From NCBI GenBank assembly GCA_002778535.1, contig PFBP01000037.1, positions 1 to 9,012 on the forward strand: DNA of 9,012 nucleotides. The letters are read 5' to 3'. The stretch comes from Candidatus Kuenenbacteria bacterium CG10_big_fil_rev_8_21_14_0_10_36_11. Lineage in GTDB: Bacteria; Patescibacteriota; Patescibacteriia; UBA2196. Position numbers and translations under genes: made by a program. Positions 4,899 to 9,012 of the stretch are shown piece after piece. Position 1 is the stretch's first letter, and every line of letters starts with the position of its first letter. Under the pieces are notes generated by a model. That model was not told the DNA's origin and did no database searches. It saw only the letters and a program-made list of their open reading frames with translations.

Positions 4899-5313
4899 TA
4901 AAAACTTTGTTAAAGAAAATATCAAAGGCATTCAGGAATTATTGGAAAAAATTAGATCGTTTAAAGAATATAGCATTGAAGAAATAGTCAGAGATTTTCA
5001 TCTTTATGGCAGTTTAAGGTATAATTTTATGGAATTGATTGAACGGGCAATTGATATTAATCAGCATTTAATTAAAGAAAAAGACGGTGAAGTGCCAAAT
5101 AATTATAAAGAAACATTTAAGGCGTTGGCAAAGATGGATATTTTAGAAATGAAATTTTCTGAAGAGATTGCCAAAAGCGCCGGCATGCGCAATGTGGTCG
5201 TGCATGAGTATGATGAAGTTGATGACAAACTTTTGTATAATTCTATTGATGTTGCTTTGGAACAATACCCAAAATTTTGTGAAGCAATTTTAAAATTTCT
5301 GGCATCAAACTAA
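4891..5313 (+). CDS. hepT: HEPN domain protein, probable toxin (HepT-like)
   Basis: This 140-residue all-helical HEPN (DUF86-type) protein carries the motif RX4HXY as R100-NVVV-H105-E-Y107 in MRNVVVHEY. In HepT toxins the Arg and His form the RNase active site of the dimer, and the tyrosine is the site AMPylated by MntA. All three residues are present, so the toxin looks intact. It overlaps the upstream mntA by eight bases (4891-4898), the usual coupling in toxin-antitoxin pairs. The pair is likely a stress or anti-phage module or a plasmid-style stabiliser; that purpose is inference. The next gene begins 21 bases after its stop. A TATAAT at 5236-5241 inside the 3' end has no good -35 partner. 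Confidence 0.87.
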   Translation: MLDKNFVKENIKGIQELLEKIRSFKEYSIEEIVRDFHLYGSLRYNFMELIERAIDINQHLIKEKDGEVPNNYKETFKALAKMDILEMKFSEEIAKSAGMRNVVVHEYDEVDDKLLYNSIDVALEQYPKFCEAILKFLASN

Positions 5314-5334
5314 AATCATTTTAAAAAATAATCC

Positions 5335-8300
5335 ATGCTCAAAATTTCTAAAAACCCTCAAAAGTTTTTTATCTTTGCCTTTTTGGCCAGCATATTTTTT
5401 GCTGTCTTTTTTATTTTTGGCTCGCCTGCTTTAGCCCAATACGGCGAAGAACAATTAACAAATATCAATGTGCCAAAAATTGAATTGATAAGATCAATTA
5501 TCAATATTATTAACTATGTTTTAGGTTTTCTTGCTTTAATTGCCATTATTATTGTGCTTTATGCCGGCTTCCTTTGGATGACAGCTGGCGGCGATTCTAA
5601 AAAAGTTGATAAAGCAAAAAAATATCTGATTAACGGTTTGATTGGCCTGATTATAATTTTAGCGGCTGGCGCTATCACACTTTATGTATTTAATGTTTTA
5701 GGTGATAAAATCGCTGGTGGAGGCGGTCCTGGCCCAGGCCCTGGCCCAGGCCCTGGTCCTGGACCATGGGATCTGCCAACTAGTATTTTTAAAATCAATG
5801 CCATTGTCACTGATTGCGGCAATCCTAATGAAACCAATAAAGATGTCTATTTATGCAGTGCCATAATTATTAATTTTAATAATTTTGTTGGCAAAGAATC
5901 TGTTAAAGAAGCAGTGGGAAATCAGACATTAAAAATAGAAGATTGCACTGGCAGTAGTTGCGCTAATGTTGTTGAACCAGATTTTTATCCGGCTAAATTT
6001 ACTGACGGCAAGCCAACCGGTGCTGGTAGCGAATGGACCCTAAGCGGCCGTTCAGTTGTTTTTTATCATCAAAAATTATTCCAGGCAAACCATTATTACC
6101 GCTTGCTTATTCCCAAAACCATCAAAGACCAGACAGGCGAAGTGATTGATCCAGATGATGGCTGCGGCACTGGTTTGGAAGCGGTGCCAGGATGCGTAAG
6201 CGCGGCTATAAATTTTCGCTGGATTTTTGCCACTGGCGATAGAACAGATAAAACAGCGCCAGCGATTACTTCATCTTATCCGGTGGGCCCGACTGAAAAC
6301 GGCTATCCTGATAAAAATGTTGGTTTAAGATCAACTCTCCGGGTTAATTTTTCAGAACCAATTGATCCGGCTACTATTAACAAAGATAATATTAAGTTAA
6401 AAAAGGTTACCGGCTCTGTCAATGCCAATGGCGTGGGCGGCACAGTGGCTATTATGCCAGAAAATTATGCCTTGTCTCTTAAATCAAATGGCAAGAGTTT
6501 TGAAATTTATGATTTAGTTTTAAGTCCGTTTCAGTGGTATGAAATTTCTGTGGCAGGCATTAAAGATTTATGCCAGAATACAATGGTTGGGGAACAAAAA
6601 TGGCGTTTTGAAACTAATGACCAAGCGCCCAAAGTGACTTTGGTTTATCCGCGCGATGGTTATGAAAAAGCTTGCCCTGATACAGCTGTTTATGCTGTGT
6701 TTAATACCACTATGTATAATCCAGTGACTGAAAGCTGTACCGTCACTCAAAACGGCCAAGGCGGCGGTTTGGTTACAAGCGGTACTTTAACGCCAGCCAA
6801 TCATGGCCGAATTTTACAGGTAACTGACGATTATACAGATCCAACATTAAATCCGAATAATTTTTGCAAACATTATGAATTTTTGCCTGCCAGTAATAAT
6901 TTAACAGCCAATACTGATTATACAGCTGAAATTAAAACAGATTTAAAACTAAACGCTGATGCTGATAAATTAGAAAAAAAATGGCAATTTAAAGTCGTGC
7001 CAGAAAATATTTGCAGCCATGAAAAAATTAACTGCGGCGCAGATGTTAATAATTGTCCTTTGAATAATAATTTGTGCCCAGCTAATTATGTTTGCAGTCA
7101 GTCCGGCAATGTTTGCCAGTGTGAATCATTATCGCAAAATAATTCTTTTTTAAGAGTGAATGGCGCTTCATGTAAAATAGACAACGCAAATAATATTGTT
7201 ACTTATCCATCGCCCAATCCTTTGCGCGGCCAGGCAGATGTTTGCCGTAATGCTGTTATTTCAGTTGAGTTTAATAAATTGCTTGAAAATAGTTCTGTTT
7301 TTGGTAATGTTTTGGTTTTTGAATGTAGCGGGGTGCCTAATGGCGCTAATTGTGCCAATAACTCTATTGCCGGGCAAACCTCTGTTTTTGTAATTGATAA
7401 TCAAAATGGTGCGCGCGAGGGTTTAAAATTTGCTCCAGCCAATTTTTTAAAACGGAATCAATACTATCAGGTAGTTTTGAAAAAGAATGAAGCTATCAGA
7501 CCCGGCATTAGAGCCGAAGACAATACTACTTTGCAAAGTGATTATATCTGGTATTTTAAAACTCAAGACTCTGAAGAGTCCTGTGCTTTAAAATCTGTTA
7601 ATGTTGAACCTGCTAATTATAGCACCCGCCAAAGTAATAGCCAGGTAAATTACAAAGCCTCATCATTTACAAACAATTGTCAGGAAATTGCTAATAATTA
7701 TCTTTGGCAGTGGCAATCTTCAGATGTCAATATCGCTTCTGTGGCAGCTGACCCGGCAGATTCAAGCCAAGCAATCGCCATTGTTTCTTCCGGCGCTATT
7801 GGCGGCACCACTAAAATCAGCGCTTCTGCTTTAGGCAAATCAGATTATGGCAATTTAAATTATCATCCCGATGCTTGCGCCAGTGATATTGATTGCCAGG
7901 ATTATTATGGCGATGGCAGTTACCTGTGTCCCAATAGTACTTGCGATATTGCGACTAAAAAATGTACGCCAGTGATCAATAATTTAAGTCCGAGCCAGGG
8001 TCCGGTCGGCCGTTATATTACTGCAGAGGGCTGTTATTTTGAAAATGGCAAAGGCAGCGGCAAATTTATGTTTGGTAATGTGGAAGCAAAATACCCTTGC
8101 AACACCTCATGGAAAGATAAGGAAATTATTGTGGAAGTGCCAGCCAATGCGGGCATTAAAACGCAAGTTATAACTAAACGCAATTTAGCCAGCAATAAAA
8201 ATAAATTATTTACCACGACCGTCGAATGTGCCACAGGTGCGCCAGTGCCAGTAAGCGGCGTGCCAGGCATTTGTTCTTTAAATCCGACTCAAGGCAAAGA

Positions 8301-9012
8301 AGGAACAATGGTAAATATTAGCGGCACCAATTTTATGAGTAGCGCGGCTGGAACTGTTTTTTTTAAAAATAATTTTAATCTTTTTCCAACTGCCAAAGCT
8401 GCTGTTACCAATCCTAAAATAAATCCGCCAGCAGGCAGTGAAGTGACATTTAATAATCTTAAAGCAATTGATTTTACCAAATGGTCTTCAAATTTAATTA
8501 CCACTTACGCGCCCAACGGCGCCACATCTGGCGAAGTCATAGCGAGCGTTAATAATTGTCCAAGCAATGGCATTTATTTTAATGTGATTGGCAATTCTTG
8601 CGATAATGATAATTCTTCTCCTGGCTGTCAGGTTAATAATAATTTATGTGGCTATGGTTTGGTTTGCGAGCAGTCATCTTGCACTTGTCAATTGCCAGAA
8701 TCGCCTCCCCCTCCAACAGCGCCAATTATTAAAGAAGAATATAATAATCCAACTGGCAGTAATGTCTGTCCCAATGCTTTGGTACAAGTTTATTTTGATA
8801 AAAAAATGGCGTCTGTTGGTTTGAGTGAGAATTTTAAAGTTTATGAAAATACATCAAGTGCGTGCCCGACTGCTGGCGTAGTGAAAAAAAATATTTGGCA
8901 AAAAACAATTTCCTTTTTTAATAATTTAATAAAAAAAGTAATAGCCGCTCCTGGTCAGCCAGCTAACTGGTGCAAGATTGATGGCAGGGTTTCGCTTTAC
9001 AATTATACATAT
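5335..9012 (+). CDS. giant surface protein: VirB2/TrbC-like pilin segment fused to Ig-like and Cys-rich repeats (3' end outside window)
   Basis: One frame stays open for 1226 codons to the window edge. A signal peptide (1-34, ending SPALA before Q35) is followed by two membrane helices, about 58-82 and 98-122, joined by a Lys-rich loop GGDSKKVDKAKKY (85-97). This is the layout of VirB2/TrbC-like pilins. Next is a seven-fold Gly-Pro linker (131-144). Beyond it come three Ig-like SbsA/Big_5-type domains (about 147-307, 309-432 with NFSEPIDPATI, 432-558), a Cys-rich knot (560-596), another SbsA-like domain (about 620-745), a further Ig-like domain (750-840), a Cys-rich segment (848-877), two IPT/TIG-like domains (about 879-965 and 977-1085), a Cys-rich knot (1089-1118), a proline-rich spacer, and one more SbsA-like domain. 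There are about 42 cysteines, all after the linker. Adhesion or attachment is plausible but inferred. Confidence 0.88.
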   Translation, partial: MLKISKNPQKFFIFAFLASIFFAVFFIFGSPALAQYGEEQLTNINVPKIELIRSIINIINYVLGFLALIAIIIVLYAGFLWMTAGGDSKKVDKAKKYLINGLIGLIIILAAGAITLYVFNVLGDKIAGGGGPGPGPGPGPGPGPWDLPTSIFKINAIVTDCGNPNETNKDVYLCSAIIINFNNFVGKESVKEAVGNQTLKIEDCTGSSCANVVEPDFYPAKFTDGKPTGAGSEWTLSGRSVVFYHQKLFQANHYYRLLIPKTIKDQTGEVIDPDDGCGTGLEAVPGCVSAAINFRWIFATGDRTDKTAPAITSSYPVGPTENGYPDKNVGLRSTLRVNFSEPIDPATINKDNIKLKKVTGSVNANGVGGTVAIMPENYALSLKSNGKSFEIYDLVLSPFQWYEISVAGIKDLCQNTMVGEQKWRFETNDQAPKVTLVYPRDGYEKACPDTAVYAVFNTTMYNPVTESCTVTQNGQGGGLVTSGTLTPANHGRILQVTDDYTDPTLNPNNFCKHYEFLPASNNLTANTDYTAEIKTDLKLNADADKLEKKWQFKVVPENICSHEKINCGADVNNCPLNNNLCPANYVCSQSGNVCQCESLSQNNSFLRVNGASCKIDNANNIVTYPSPNPLRGQADVCRNAVISVEFNKLLENSSVFGNVLVFECSGVPNGANCANNSIAGQTSVFVIDNQNGAREGLKFAPANFLKRNQYYQVVLKKNEAIRPGIRAEDNTTLQSDYIWYFKTQDSEESCALKSVNVEPANYSTRQSNSQVNYKASSFTNNCQEIANNYLWQWQSSDVNIASVAADPADSSQAIAIVSSGAIGGTTKISASALGKSDYGNLNYHPDACASDIDCQDYYGDGSYLCPNSTCDIATKKCTPVINNLSPSQGPVGRYITAEGCYFENGKGSGKFMFGNVEAKYPCNTSWKDKEIIVEVPANAGIKTQVITKRNLASNKNKLFTTTVECATGAPVPVSGVPGICSLNPTQGKEGTMVNISGTNFMSSAAGTVFFKNNFNLFPTAKAAVTNPKINPPAGSEVTFNNLKAIDFTKWSSNLITTYAPNGATSGEVIASVNNCPSNGIYFNVIGNSCDNDNSSPGCQVNNNLCGYGLVCEQSSCTCQLPESPPPPTAPIIKEEYNNPTGSNVCPNALVQVYFDKKMASVGLSENFKVYENTSSACPTAGVVKKNIWQKTISFFNNLIKKVIAAPGQPANWCKIDGRVSLYNYTY
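5725..5766 (+). repeat. Gly-Pro coding tandem repeat
   Basis: Seven consecutive Gly-Pro codon pairs separate the second membrane helix from the extracellular domains. The middle contains two copies of the 12-mer GGCCCAGGCCCT. This is the most GC-rich stretch of the right half in an otherwise AT-rich gene, and it is self-complementary. Such a tract can expand or contract by slippage in steps of six or twelve bases without losing frame, altering stalk length. Confidence 0.8.

Noticed and set aside
4896..4901. TGA directly followed by TAA at the end of mntA, as if TGA were read as an amino acid (code 25 of Gracilibacteria/SR1)
   Set aside because: No in-frame TGA occurs in the long frames (1226 and 539 codons), whereas recoded genomes use it often. 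The length to TGA is normal for the family, so the standard code is kept.
6568..8824. Short ORFs on both strands inside the large surface gene
   Set aside because: They are short, resemble no known family, and lie wholly within one long open frame that encodes recognisable domains.
8893..8955. Hydrophobic and Lys-containing stretch (residues about 1187-1205) as a third membrane helix of the surface protein
   Set aside because: It is interrupted by Gln, Asn and Lys residues and is flanked on both sides by Ig-like sequence; an amphipathic insertion loop is more likely.
1..9012. CRISPR array, insertion sequence transposase or rRNA
   Set aside because: No regularly spaced repeats, transposase motifs or rRNA segments were seen on either strand.

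Overview
The window looks like a chromosomal piece of a Patescibacteria (Candidate Phyla Radiation) genome, most like Parcubacteria and relatives. This is inference from several features. The DNA is AT-rich and tightly packed. None of the eight protein genes has a recognisable Shine-Dalgarno sequence. A VirB2/TrbC-like two-helix pilin segment of the type common in these bacteria is present, as is a KilA-N gene, and one tRNA gene encodes CCA while another does not. The standard bacterial code fits: the 1226-codon and 539-codon reading frames contain no internal TGA.

Left part (1-2000, all minus strand): dnaX (clamp-loader tau/gamma) ends at an intrinsic terminator. The terminator's U-tract overlaps the -35 box of a consensus promoter for tRNA-Leu(CAA) and tRNA-Met(CAU). 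A second promoter serves an initiator tRNA-fMet that is cut by the window edge. Two things stand out inside dnaX: an A7 slippery run with an immediate -1 frame TAA, which would give a 376-residue gamma-like product, and a perfect 15-bp-arm palindrome inserted in frame in the variable linker.

Middle (2000-3476): a divergent intergenic region holds a perfect 21-bp inverted repeat around back-to-back promoters for dnaX and rpsU. Then comes a plus-strand housekeeping run: rpsU (bS21), yqeY (GatB/YqeY domain) and def (peptide deformylase).

Accessory block (3483-5313): two 52-bp direct repeats, each starting a 20-21 codon ORF that resembles the first residues of BRO-N/antirepressor-type proteins. 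One copy lies directly before a KilA-N domain gene and the other directly before an overlapping mntA-hepT type (MNT/HEPN) toxin-antitoxin pair. The repeats differ at four sites, three of them synonymous third positions, so they descend from coding sequence.

Right part (5335-9012, open at the window end): one very long uninterrupted reading frame, at least 1226 codons. It has a signal peptide, a VirB2/TrbC-like pilin segment, a seven-fold Gly-Pro linker, and then a long chain of Ig-like (SbsA/Big_5-like and IPT/TIG-like) and cysteine-rich modules with about 42 cysteines. It is probably a membrane-anchored or pilin-derived giant surface protein. The most notable observations are this fusion, the repeated antirepressor-like starts, and the palindrome and slippery site in dnaX.
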